From: Oceanicola sp. D3
Lineage (GTDB): Bacteria > Pseudomonadota > Alphaproteobacteria > Rhodobacterales > Rhodobacteraceae
Assembly: GCF_006351965.1 (NCBI RefSeq)
Contig: NZ_CP040932.1
Location: forward strand, 3,410,001-3,474,000
Direction of reading: 5' to 3'
Length of the DNA stretch: 64,000 bases
Made by a program: the position numbers and the translations under genes. A model generated the notes under the pieces. It ran no database searches. It was not told the DNA's origin and saw only the letters and a program-made list of their open reading frames with translations. Shown one piece after another: positions 8,890 to 15,810 of this stretch; the first letter of the stretch is position 1; every line of letters begins with the position of its first letter.

Positions 8890-8964
8890 ACTCTGCCTAA
8901 GGTCGGTTGACGGCAGCCGGGCTCGCCGCTTATGTTGATATCAACACTCATGAGGAGACGTAGC

Positions 8965-9384
8965 ATGGAAGCCACCCCTTACCTCTTCTTCAAGGGCACC
9001 TGCCGCGAGGCCTTTGAAACATACGCCAAGGTCTTCAACACGCCCGCGCCCGAATTGATGAGTTTCTCCAGCCTTCCTGAAGAGGATAAGGCGCACATGC
9101 CCGGCGTGCCCGATGATGCGGTGATGCACGGCTCCATGAAGATCGGCGACAGCCTCGTTTACGGCTCCGACGACCTGATGGGCGAGTTCACGCCCATGGC
9201 CGGCTGCTCCATGGCCGCGACCCTCCCCGACGAGGCCGCCACCCGCGCCGCCTTCGAGGCACTCTCAGAGGGCGGCGAGGTGCGCATGCCGCTCGCACCC
9301 ATGTTCTGGACACCCCTCTTCGGCACCCTCACCGACCGCTTCGGCATCCGCTGGATGGTGATGGCCGAAGGCTCCGCCGCTTGA
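8965..9384 (+). CDS. PhnB-like VOC (glyoxalase-fold) protein
   Basis: 139 residues with the PhnB-type pattern: TPYLFFKGTCREAFETYAKVF at the start, GSMKIGDSLVYGSD in the middle and MFWTPLFGTLTDRFGIRWMV at the end, i.e. two beta-alpha-beta-beta-beta units of the vicinal oxygen chelate fold. These small proteins are widespread and mostly uncharacterised. ATG 8965 follows a GAGGAG site; an upstream in-frame start at 8932 is less likely. Confidence 0.85.
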   Translation: MEATPYLFFKGTCREAFETYAKVFNTPAPELMSFSSLPEEDKAHMPGVPDDAVMHGSMKIGDSLVYGSDDLMGEFTPMAGCSMAATLPDEAATRAAFEALSEGGEVRMPLAPMFWTPLFGTLTDRFGIRWMVMAEGSAA

Positions 9385-9412
9385 CACGGCGAGCGGGTCG
9401 CCGCGCCACGCC

Positions 9413-10225
9413 TTACGAAGCCTCTGCTGTCGGGTCGTACATTACCCGCACCCGGTTGCCGTAAAGCCGTTCGCGGGCCAGCAGCCTGCCCGCCTGCCCC
9501 TTCTCGCGAATCTCGCGCCAGATCTCGTTGTGCCGCAGCCAGTCACCCCCGCGCTGCTCGAACCCGGCGTTCCGCTCGAACACATGGTAGCGGTTGGGTT
9601 CGGGTTGCTCACCGCGCAACTCACCGTGGATCAACCTGTCGTCCATCCAGAGCCGCATTTGTAGCACTTGCTCGGTCGGGTTGAAGAGCCACAGGTCGAT
9701 GTAGTTGTAAAACAACGCGGCCCCGGTGCCATAGGGGATGACCCGCCCCTGGTCGGGGAAGGGGTCAAAGCTGTGCGGCGCGCGCTGTGTCACCTGAAGG
9801 GGCGAATGAAGGGCGATCCAGTGCAGCAAGTTGCCGATCTGGCACAGCCCGCCGCCCACACCGCCCCGCGCCCGTCCGCCGCTCAGTTCCATCCCTTCCA
9901 CGAAGCCCCGCGCCGCCGTGGGCCGCCCGACCAGCCGCCAGAACGAAAAGGTCTCGCCCGGGCGGATCAGCACGCCGTCGATAAGCGGAATGGCGATGGC
10001 GTGGTTTGCAACCTTGCCGTCCTGCCACGCCATCTCCTGTGCATCCCGGCCGAACGTTCGTCGCAGCTTCGATTGGTGGCGGTAATGACGGTGCGGAAGA
10101 GGGGCGGCAAGCTCGCGGGCAAACCGCTCGGGCCCGGCGTGCCAGCGAAACCAACGCGCGGCCTGCCGTTGATGAACCCGGGCCGCGTGGAGCCAAGGGT
10201 GATATGAGCTGAGCGGGCGACGCAT
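9413..10225 (-). CDS. VanW family protein
   Basis: About 270 residues. Contains the VanW signature GGVGGGLCQIGNLLHWIALH with the preceding GETFSFWRLVGRPTAARGF and the following QGRVIPYGTGAALFYNYIDL. VanW was named from a vancomycin-resistance cluster but its role is unknown; chromosomal copies like this one are common and are no sign of resistance. Start at 10225 is the most likely of several in-frame starts (AGG close upstream, GAGGGGG further up). Divergent from the radical-SAM gene with about 115 bp between. Confidence 0.83.
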   Translation of the reverse strand: MRRPLSSYHPWLHAARVHQRQAARWFRWHAGPERFARELAAPLPHRHYRHQSKLRRTFGRDAQEMAWQDGKVANHAIAIPLIDGVLIRPGETFSFWRLVGRPTAARGFVEGMELSGGRARGGVGGGLCQIGNLLHWIALHSPLQVTQRAPHSFDPFPDQGRVIPYGTGAALFYNYIDLWLFNPTEQVLQMRLWMDDRLIHGELRGEQPEPNRYHVFERNAGFEQRGGDWLRHNEIWREIREKGQAGRLLARERLYGNRVRVMYDPTAEAS

Positions 10226-10340
10226 TGCCTGTACATTACCCCCTCGCCACGCCGTTTCCCAACCCCCTGCCATGTCATAGTGCATTGCCCTCCCAACCAT
10301 GTGACTGGCATGTTCCGGGAAAGGAACATATCAGGAACAC

Positions 10341-11567
10341 ATGGCAAAACGCACCCTCCAAGACAAGCTCGCGATTCTCGCTGACGCCGCCAAGTATGAC
10401 GCCTCCTGCGCCTCTTCCGGCGGGCAGAAGCGCAACTCGAAAGACGGTAAGGGCCTCGGCTCCTCCGGCGGTGCGGGCATCTGCCATGCCTACGCACCCG
10501 ATGGCCGTTGCATTTCGCTCCTGAAGATCCTGATGACGAACTTCTGCATCTACGATTGCGCCTATTGCGTGAACCGCGTGAGCAGCCGGGTGGAACGGGC
10601 GCGCTTTTCGGTGGAAGAGGTGGTGAGCCTCACCGTCGAGTTCTACCGCCGCAACTATATCGAGGGCCTGTTCCTCTCCTCCGGCATCATCAAGTCGCCG
10701 GATGACACAATGGCCGATATGGTCCGCATCGCCCGGACCCTCCGCCAGCAGGAAAACTTCCGTGGCTACATCCACCTGAAAACGATTCCCGACGCTTCTC
10801 CCGAGCTGCTCGACGAGGCGGGCAAATGGGCCGACCGGCTCTCGATCAACGTCGAGCTGCCCACCGAAAAGGCCCTCACCTCCCTCGCACCCGAGAAGTC
10901 CGCCCAGCAAATCCGCACCGCCATGGCCGGGGTCCGCGCCCGCCGGGAGGCCGCCAAGGAGCCCACCTACAAGGGCCGCAAGGGCCGCTTCGCTCCGGCG
11001 GGCCAAAGCACGCAGATGATTGTCGGCGCCGATGCCGCAAAGGATAGCGACATCCTCGCCAACTCCTCCAACCTCTACGCCTCTTACAAACTTTCCCGCG
11101 TCTACTACTCCGCCTTCTCCCCCATCCCCGACGCCTCCAAGGTGTTGCCGCTCATCCGCCCGCCGCTGCAACGCGAGCACCGGCTCTATCAGGCCGACTG
11201 GCTGATGCGCTTCTACGGCTTCGACGCGGGTGAAATCGCGCCCAAGTCCGGCATGCTCGACCTTGAGATCGACCCAAAGCTCGCCTGGGCCCTCGCCCAT
11301 CGTGAGGCCTTCCCGGTGGATATCAACACCGCCCCCCGCGAAGCCCTCCTGCGCACCCCCGGCCTCGGCACCACTTCCGTCAAACGCATCCTTGCCGCCC
11401 GCCGCCACCGCACCCTCCGGTATGACGACTTGCTGAAGATCGGCTGCAACCTAAAGAACGCCAAACCCTTCATCACCTGCCCCGGCTGGTCGCCGCGCGG
11501 CCTGACGGATGAGGCAAACCTGCGCGCCCGCTTCGCCCCCCCGCCCGAGCAACTCTCGCTTTTCTGA
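10341..11567 (+). CDS. putative DNA modification/repair radical SAM protein linked to UdgX
   Basis: 408 residues. The radical SAM cluster is Cys69-x3-Cys73-x2-Cys76 (NFCIYDCAYC), followed by the usual half TIM-barrel. A helix-hairpin-helix DNA-binding motif lies near residues 328-360 (VDINTAPREALLRTPGLG). This combination is the family known as the radical SAM protein linked to uracil-DNA glycosylase; its reaction has not been established. Its TGA overlaps the ATG of the UdgX gene (TGATG), so the pair is translationally coupled. A role in repairing or processing damaged bases together with UdgX is inferred from this constant pairing. Confidence 0.9.
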   Translation: MAKRTLQDKLAILADAAKYDASCASSGGQKRNSKDGKGLGSSGGAGICHAYAPDGRCISLLKILMTNFCIYDCAYCVNRVSSRVERARFSVEEVVSLTVEFYRRNYIEGLFLSSGIIKSPDDTMADMVRIARTLRQQENFRGYIHLKTIPDASPELLDEAGKWADRLSINVELPTEKALTSLAPEKSAQQIRTAMAGVRARREAAKEPTYKGRKGRFAPAGQSTQMIVGADAAKDSDILANSSNLYASYKLSRVYYSAFSPIPDASKVLPLIRPPLQREHRLYQADWLMRFYGFDAGEIAPKSGMLDLEIDPKLAWALAHREAFPVDINTAPREALLRTPGLGTTSVKRILAARRHRTLRYDDLLKIGCNLKNAKPFITCPGWSPRGLTDEANLRARFAPPPEQLSLF

Positions 11568-12982
11568 TGCTCACTGTGCGGCTCCCCAAAATCGGTTCCA
11601 TCGCCGCATGGCGCAGCGAGGCGCGCCGCCTCGCGGCAGAGGGCGTGCCCGCTGAACACGTCCGCTGGACGCAAGACGACGCGCAAGATCTCTTCGCCAG
11701 CACCGATGCCCCGCGCGCCGCGCCGGTCGAAATTCGCCTTTCGAAACAAGCCCTTTTCGATATCGAAAGCAGCCTCTACCACCGCGACCCTCAGCGCTTC
11801 GCCCGTGCCTACGCCCTCGTCCTCCGCCTTGGCCGGGGCGAGATCCGCTGGGGCGACCGCGCCGACGACACGCTGCGCAAACTCCTGCACCAGCGCAAGG
11901 AGGTGGGCCGCGACATCCACAAGATGCATGCCTTCGTCCGCTTCAACGAGGTCACGCCAAAAGGGGCCAACCGCCGCGCCTTCGCCGCATGGTTCGAGCC
12001 CGACAACCCAATCACCGAGGCCGCCGCGCCCTTCTTCGCCAAGCGCTTCGGCGATATGGATTGGGTCATCGCCACGCCCACCCTCACCGCCCGCTTCATC
12101 GCAGGCGCGCTCTCCTTCGAAGAAACCGCCGAACACACCCGCCCCCCCGAGGACGCCAGCCACGACCTCTGGCGCACCTACTATGCCAACATCTTCAACC
12201 CGGCGCGGCTGATGCCCGAGGCAATGCGCTCGGAGATGCCCAAGAAGTATTGGAAGAACCTCCCCGAGGCTCGCCTCATCCCCGAGCTGATCCGTACCGC
12301 CCCCGCCCGCGCCGCCGAGATGCAGGCCAAGATGCCAAGCATCCCGCCCGCCTTCGCCGCCAAGGCCGTCGCCACCCGAGCGCCGATGCCCGAGGGCATC
12401 ACCCCCGACACGATCAAACAGCACCTCGACGCCTGCACCCGCTGCCCCATCGGCTGCCGCGCCACCCAAGGCGTCCCCGGCGAGGGGCCACTTACCGCTC
12501 GCCTCATGGTCGTGGGCGAGCAGCCGGGCGACGCCGAAGACCTCTCCGGCAAGCCCTTCACCGGCCCCGCCGGGCAACTCTTCGATAGCTGCGCCGCCAA
12601 GGCCGGGCTCGACCGGCGGCAAACCTACGTCACCAACGCGGTCAAACACTTCAAATTCACCCCGCGCGGCAAGCGCCGCCTCCACCAGCGCCCCGATGCG
12701 GATGAGATCGAACATTGCAAATGGTGGCTCGACCTGGAGCGCGATTGGGTCAAACCCCGCCTGATCCTCGCCATGGGGGCCACGCCTGCCCTCGCCCTCA
12801 CCGGCTCATCCCGCAACATCACCCGGCGGCGCGGCACGATCGAACACACGCCAGAAGGCACCCCCGTGTTGCTCACCAGCCACCCGAGCTACCTCCTGCG
12901 CCTCCCCGAGGCCCAGGCCCGCCAAGAGGCCGAAGCCCGCTTCACCGCCGATCTCGCCCGCGCGGTGCAAATCTGCGCCTGA
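11567..12982 (+). CDS. UdgX-type uracil-DNA glycosylase fused to a DUF4130-like domain
   Basis: 471 residues, two domains. Residues 1 to about 250 match the putative DNA-repair domain usually encoded next to the radical SAM partner; here it is fused. From about 275 comes a family 4/UdgX glycosylase: GEQPGDAEDLSGKPFTGPAG, then YVTNAVKHFKF and the UdgX-specific loop KRRLH at residues 369-373, whose histidine in characterised UdgX attacks the abasic sugar and leaves the enzyme covalently bound to DNA. The first domain carries LHQRKEVGRDIHKMHAFVRF. CPIGC at the domain junction with CRATQ fits the Fe-S cluster cysteines. Coupled to the radical SAM gene by a one-base stop/start overlap. Confidence 0.9.
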   Translation: MLTVRLPKIGSIAAWRSEARRLAAEGVPAEHVRWTQDDAQDLFASTDAPRAAPVEIRLSKQALFDIESSLYHRDPQRFARAYALVLRLGRGEIRWGDRADDTLRKLLHQRKEVGRDIHKMHAFVRFNEVTPKGANRRAFAAWFEPDNPITEAAAPFFAKRFGDMDWVIATPTLTARFIAGALSFEETAEHTRPPEDASHDLWRTYYANIFNPARLMPEAMRSEMPKKYWKNLPEARLIPELIRTAPARAAEMQAKMPSIPPAFAAKAVATRAPMPEGITPDTIKQHLDACTRCPIGCRATQGVPGEGPLTARLMVVGEQPGDAEDLSGKPFTGPAGQLFDSCAAKAGLDRRQTYVTNAVKHFKFTPRGKRRLHQRPDADEIEHCKWWLDLERDWVKPRLILAMGATPALALTGSSRNITRRRGTIEHTPEGTPVLLTSHPSYLLRLPEAQARQEAEARFTADLARAVQICA

Positions 12983-12984
12983 TC

Positions 12985-13005
12985 CATTTTCTTGCTGCAA
13001 ATATC
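12985..13005 (+). repeat. host dispersed repeat, left half, interrupted by the transposon
   Basis: CATTTTCTTGCTGCAAATAT plus C lies 3 bp after the UdgX stop. The same motif occurs at 45588-45609 and, inverted, at 49224-49246. Joined to 15709 onward it restores an intact copy, showing that the transposon landed inside this repeat. Confidence 0.7.
12998..13005. repeat. 8-bp target-site duplication, left copy (CAAATATC)
   Basis: Identical to 15701-15708 on the other side of the inverted ends. Eight base pairs is the usual duplication length of IS1595-family elements. Confidence 0.88.
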
Positions 13006-13029
13006 CGGCCTTATGTATCAAGCGCACCA
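13006..13029 (+). repeat. left terminal inverted repeat
   Basis: Begins CGGCCTTATGTATCAAGCGC and ends ACCA. It matches the reverse complement of 15677-15700 except at position 17 (G here, A there). The match extends one more base inward. Confidence 0.92.
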
Positions 13030-13073
13030 ACATTCTAGGTGCTTTCCGGCCCTTTGTGAATCACCCTTGGGCC

Positions 13074-13448
13074 ATGCAAGACAAGACCATCAACAACGCC
13101 CTACAGCAGCTCTACCGCGAGGCCATCAACGGCCAGCACGAGGGGAAAGAGCACATCCTAGCGCTGATGAAGCTGCGGGGGATTGAGCCAGCCGCCGAGA
13201 AGCGGTCACAGCACCGCGTCTTCCCCGGTAGGTCGGGGATGCGCCAGTTTGTCCTAGCCGCCATGAGAGACGGTCACACAGACTTCAAGGTGATCGCTAG
13301 CCTGCTGCACCAGCAACACCCCGAGATAGGCGCTCACGGGGCTTACATGCGGGTGTATGGGTGTATGCGGCGGATGGGAGTAATCTTGCCGCGACGGAAC
13401 GCCTCACAAGGAATCATTGGCATCAATGGCGAATCAGCCCATATCTGA
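13074..13448 (+). CDS. hypothetical protein, transposon passenger
   Basis: 124 residues, not recognised. N-terminal half is helical and polar (DKTINNALQQLYREAINGQ, then KEHILALMKLRGIEP). The second half, HTDFKVIASLLHQQHPE followed by AYMRVYGCMRRMG, looks like a helix-turn-helix with an Arg-rich second helix, so DNA binding is possible but unproven. Start taken as ATG 13074; a GTG at 13056 in the same frame is an alternative and neither has a clear ribosome site. Lies just inside the left inverted repeat of the transposon. Confidence 0.55.
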   Translation: MQDKTINNALQQLYREAINGQHEGKEHILALMKLRGIEPAAEKRSQHRVFPGRSGMRQFVLAAMRDGHTDFKVIASLLHQQHPEIGAHGAYMRVYGCMRRMGVILPRRNASQGIIGINGESAHI

Positions 13449-13598
13449 CACTACATCTTGTGTTACCGGAGGGAGGACCGGATACGCGGGGCAGCGCAAA
13501 GCGCTAAGCCGTTGATTCCAGATTCTTTTCCATCGCCGCTAAGTCGCTGAAAAATTTACTTGAATCTCTATGCTGCACGTGCGATAAACCCCCCCAAG

Positions 13599-13623
13599 AA
13601 AAAGGCCCCGCCGAAGCGGAGCC
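13599..13623 (-). terminator. Rho-independent terminator of the tRNA-like gene
   Basis: On the minus strand an 8-bp stem GGCTCCGC/GCGGGGCC with a TTCG tetraloop is followed by TTTTTC. It begins 13 bases after the tRNA-like 3' end, so the tRNA-like gene forms a self-contained transcription unit. Confidence 0.85.
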
Positions 13624-13636
13624 AATTAAAAGAGTG

Positions 13637-13708
13637 AGACCTAGGCTGGAATCGAACCAGCGTCTTCCCGGTTGCAACGCGGACGCATAACCATTCTGCC
13701 ACTAGGTC
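13637..13708 (-). tRNA. tRNA-like gene, closest to tRNA-Cys, inside the transposon
   Basis: 72 nt on the minus strand. Acceptor GACCTAG/CTAGGTC is a perfect 7 bp; T arm GCTGG-TTCGATT-CCAGC is perfect; D arm TGGCAGAATGGTTATGC resembles alphaproteobacterial tRNA-Cys; the discriminator base is U, a Cys identity base. The anticodon arm is irregular: TCCGC/CCGGG leaves one C-C mismatch around the loop GTTGCAA, in which the triplet in standard register is UGC and the one shifted by a base is GCA (Cys). CCA is not encoded (the DNA reads CAC). It may be a working but divergent tRNA, or a decaying one. G3-U70, needed for alanine, is absent. Confidence 0.7.
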
Positions 13709-13711
13709 TTG

Positions 13712-13732
13712 GGGTCGGTATAGCACCGACCC
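13712..13732. promoter_or_regulatory. palindrome immediately upstream of the tRNA-like gene
   Basis: An 8-bp inverted repeat GGGTCGGT/ACCGACCC around a 5-base centre ends 4 bases before the tRNA-like 5' end. On the minus strand the centre reads GCTATACC, compatible with a -10 region, so it may be an operator or a leader hairpin. Role inferred only from position. Confidence 0.45.
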
Positions 13733-13808
13733 TTTTCTTTTTCCACCATATCTTATCCACACCCCCCGCGTTTAGCGTCGAGGCAGGAGCCGGCCCCACG
13801 ATCTGGTG

Positions 13809-14786
13809 TCACGCCGCCCGCTGCCAGTAGCCCTTCCACGACCGGCTGACCGGCGAGCCCATCGCGTTGCTGACCATGATATGCGCCAGCGTTCCGTTGT
13901 CGGTGCGGCGGTTGTCCTCAAGCCATGCGGCGTGGTTTGCATACTGGTAGAGGTATTGCGGGCTGACGTGGTGGTGCTGACCCACGACCATGCGGCGCAG
14001 GCGGGAGAAGTAGCTTTCCACCATGTTGGTGTGTTTGCCGTGGTCGCTGTAGATTTCGGAATGGTTCACGCGGTCAACGTGCCAGCCGTTGTGCAGATCG
14101 TCCCAATGGGAAGCCTCATCGGCAGACATGGTGGCGGTGCGGCTGACGTTCTCGTTCGCCAGTGCAACGCCCTCAGCTTCGCCCATGGTCACGAAAGGCA
14201 GGGTGCGACCTTCACGCTCGCGCATGGCCACGACAACGCGGCGCTTGCCGGTCTGGTGGCGCTTGAGGCGGCGGTCCTTGCGGTCTGCCTTGGCGTTCTC
14301 CGGGCGGATGTGACCGCCGAAGTAGGCCCCATCAATCTCAACGTGGCCTTCCAGAACTTCGCCGGTCTGCACTTCGGAGGCCATCGCCTCGCGCAGCTTG
14401 TGGGAGAGAACGAAAGCGGTCTTATACTGGCAGTCCAGATCACGGGAAAGCTGCACCATAGACACGCCCTTGGAGGCGTTCACGATGATGCAGATCGCGG
14501 CCAGCAGATCCACAAAGTCCATCTTGCGGCTGGCAAAGATGGTGCCGGAAGTAACGCTGAACTGGTGCGAGCAAGCCTTGCACTTGAACTTGCGGCGGGT
14601 GGTGATCTTGTAGGCTTCATCATGGCCACACTGGGGGCAAACTGCCTCGCCATTGGTCTCAGGCCAGCGCATTTCGCAGAACGTCTGGTAAGCCGCATCC
14701 TCGCCCGCCCTGTAGATGGAGCGAAGGCTGAGGGTGCGTGAAGCTGCAGAGAGAAGGAAGTGTTGGGCCATTGTCATCATATCCAT
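13809..14786 (-). CDS. ISXO2-like transposase (IS1595 family)
   Basis: 325 residues, full length. N-terminal zinc ribbon CPQCGHDEAYKI...FKCKACSHQFSVTSGTIF; then the DDE-type catalytic core: first Asp in GHVEIDGAYFGGHIRP, second in TMSADEASHW, and the third block HTNMVESYFSRLRRM. All key residues are present and there is no frameshift, so it is probably active. It is transcribed toward the tRNA-like gene and away from the DUF6471 gene. Confidence 0.95.
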   Translation of the reverse strand: MDMMTMAQHFLLSAASRTLSLRSIYRAGEDAAYQTFCEMRWPETNGEAVCPQCGHDEAYKITTRRKFKCKACSHQFSVTSGTIFASRKMDFVDLLAAICIIVNASKGVSMVQLSRDLDCQYKTAFVLSHKLREAMASEVQTGEVLEGHVEIDGAYFGGHIRPENAKADRKDRRLKRHQTGKRRVVVAMREREGRTLPFVTMGEAEGVALANENVSRTATMSADEASHWDDLHNGWHVDRVNHSEIYSDHGKHTNMVESYFSRLRRMVVGQHHHVSPQYLYQYANHAAWLEDNRRTDNGTLAHIMVSNAMGSPVSRSWKGYWQRAA

Positions 14787-14834
14787 TACGTATGTAACAG
14801 ATATGGTGCGTTGACGTATCGCTTACAAGGGCAT

Positions 14835-14867
14835 AGGTAATAAAAACAATACCTTTAACCTATAGGT
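14835..14867. promoter_or_regulatory. paired palindromes in the transposase/DUF6471 divergent promoter
   Basis: AGGTA-N10-TACCT at 14835-14854 and the perfect 10-bp palindrome ACCTATAGGT at 14858-14867 stand side by side, ending 5 bp before the DUF6471 ATG. The two share the AGGT/ACCT half-site. A repressor binding here could control both divergent genes; the DUF6471 protein itself is the obvious candidate. Confidence 0.45.
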
Positions 14868-14872
14868 GGTAC

Positions 14873-15079
14873 ATGCCGACGCAGACAGAGTGGGAGGCCA
14901 AGGCGGCGAACCTCCTGAAAGCCGAGTTGAAGCGCAAGGGGGTGACTTACGCCCAACTGGCGGAGGCGATAGGCGACAAGGAGGTTAACATTCGGAACAA
15001 GCTCAGTCGGGGGAAGTTTTCGGCGGCATTTCTTCTGCATTCTCTGTCGGTGGTAGGGGTGGTTGATCTACGGATTTAG
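14873..15079 (+). CDS. DUF6471 family small XRE-like protein
   Basis: 68 residues, complete. The sequence TEWEAKAANLLKAELKRKGV followed by [31 protein letters not shown] fits the DUF6471 family, a short helix-turn-helix-like domain common in alphaproteobacteria and often near mobile elements. Strong likelihood of DNA binding, and the paired palindromes just upstream suggest autoregulation (inference). Its last 77 bp overlap the end of the convergent membrane-protein gene. Confidence 0.8.
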   Translation: MPTQTEWEAKAANLLKAELKRKGVTYAQLAEAIGDKEVNIRNKLSRGKFSAAFLLHSLSVVGVVDLRI

Positions 15080-15611
15080 CGTAGTCCTGCATCCCGTGTA
15101 TGAACTGTTTGGCCATCTCGAAGTCACCCTCTGACACGATCATCAGATACCTCGCCCAAATGTCATTCAGCTTCTCACTCTGCGTAGGGCGGGGCGGCAC
15201 TTCTGGCAGCCCGTAAAACGCCAGCCGAGCGTTGATATCTTCGGTTGCGCCATCTGGGTCGCCGTATCTTCGGAAAAAGCCATCCTTCCTGATGATTTTT
15301 GCGACATGTTCTGCCCCGGTCTTGGTTTTCCAAAGGTATGCCTTCGACCCAGGGCGATCAAACTTTGAGAAAGTTAGCGCTATCCACTCGTACAGAATTG
15401 CGCCGAGCGCGATCAAGGATATGTTTAGAACCAGCGAGTTTAGCGCGATGTCGTAAAGGAGGGCCAGAAAGGAGGAAATCACTGTCCAGCCCTCTGGAAC
15501 CAAATCGGAAAGTCCGCGCGCGGTCGCCCAGTTTTCGAGGTTAAGGCCGATGATGATAAGGACGGGCCACGAGAAGACCCGCTTGACCAAGAATGAAAGC
15601 ACCTTTCGCAT
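15003..15611 (-). CDS. membrane protein with C-terminal soluble domain, transposon passenger
   Basis: 202 residues. Two membrane helices in the first half (about 10-25 and 42-72: [20 protein letters not shown] continuing into a second hydrophobic run), then a charged cytoplasmic-looking domain with [14 protein letters not shown] and [19 protein letters not shown]. No family recognised. It lies just inside the right inverted repeat and its 3' end overlaps the DUF6471 gene tail to tail by 77 bp, so both readings share DNA. Confidence 0.65.
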   Translation of the reverse strand: MRKVLSFLVKRVFSWPVLIIIGLNLENWATARGLSDLVPEGWTVISSFLALLYDIALNSLVLNISLIALGAILYEWIALTFSKFDRPGSKAYLWKTKTGAEHVAKIIRKDGFFRRYGDPDGATEDINARLAFYGLPEVPPRPTQSEKLNDIWARYLMIVSEGDFEMAKQFIHGMQDYAKSVDQPPLPPTENAEEMPPKTSPD

Positions 15612-15676
15612 GAGGCGAAGTCTTTACCAGAGTGCGGGGAATGTGGAGTCATTTCACGACCCCTCGCCCGCACGCT

Positions 15677-15700
15677 TGGTGCGTTTGATACATAAGGCCG
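15677..15700 (-). repeat. right terminal inverted repeat
   Basis: Reverse complement begins CGGCCTTATGTATCAAACGC and ends ACCA, matching the left end with one difference. Confidence 0.92.
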
Positions 15701-15708
15701 CAAATATC
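15701..15708. repeat. 8-bp target-site duplication, right copy (CAAATATC)
   Basis: Direct copy of 12998-13005, immediately outside the right inverted repeat. The host repeat continues after it with TCCGGGGGTGTGGGGGC and a GGGGGC/GCCCCC hairpin. Confidence 0.88.
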
Positions 15709-15810
15709 TCCGGGGGTGTGGGGGCAGCGCCCCCACAGTTTGCTGCGTATGGCCTTGCCTCCCGCGCCCCATTCCGGCAAATCTCCCCGGACCACTACCG
15801 GAGCCAAGCC

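Larger units (their letters stand above)
13006..15700. mobile_element. IS1595-family (ISXO2-like) transposon with passenger genes
   Basis: 2,695 bp bounded by 24-bp terminal inverted repeats with one mismatch (13006-13029 and 15677-15700) and an 8-bp direct duplication CAAATATC outside them. Inside, in order: a small gene of unknown function (13074-13448), a tRNA-Cys-like gene with its own terminator (minus, 13599-13708), the DDE transposase (minus, 13809-14786), a DUF6471 gene (14873-15079) and a membrane protein (minus, 15003-15611). The interior is visibly less GC-rich than the flanks. The family is known to include forms that carry extra genes; the tRNA-like cargo is the unusual part. Confidence 0.88.

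Noticed and set aside
9413-10225. VanW and, at 41790-42311, chloramphenicol phosphotransferase-like gene as resistance genes
   Set aside because: Both names come from distant founding members; neither is in a resistance cluster here and the true roles are unknown.
13637-13708. First impression of tRNA-Asn
   Set aside because: The anticodon loop reads GTTGCAA, not GTT in the right place, and the D arm and discriminator fit tRNA-Cys better.
13568-13762. Minus-strand frame across the tRNA-like gene
   Set aside because: It merely translates the tRNA-like sequence and its terminator.
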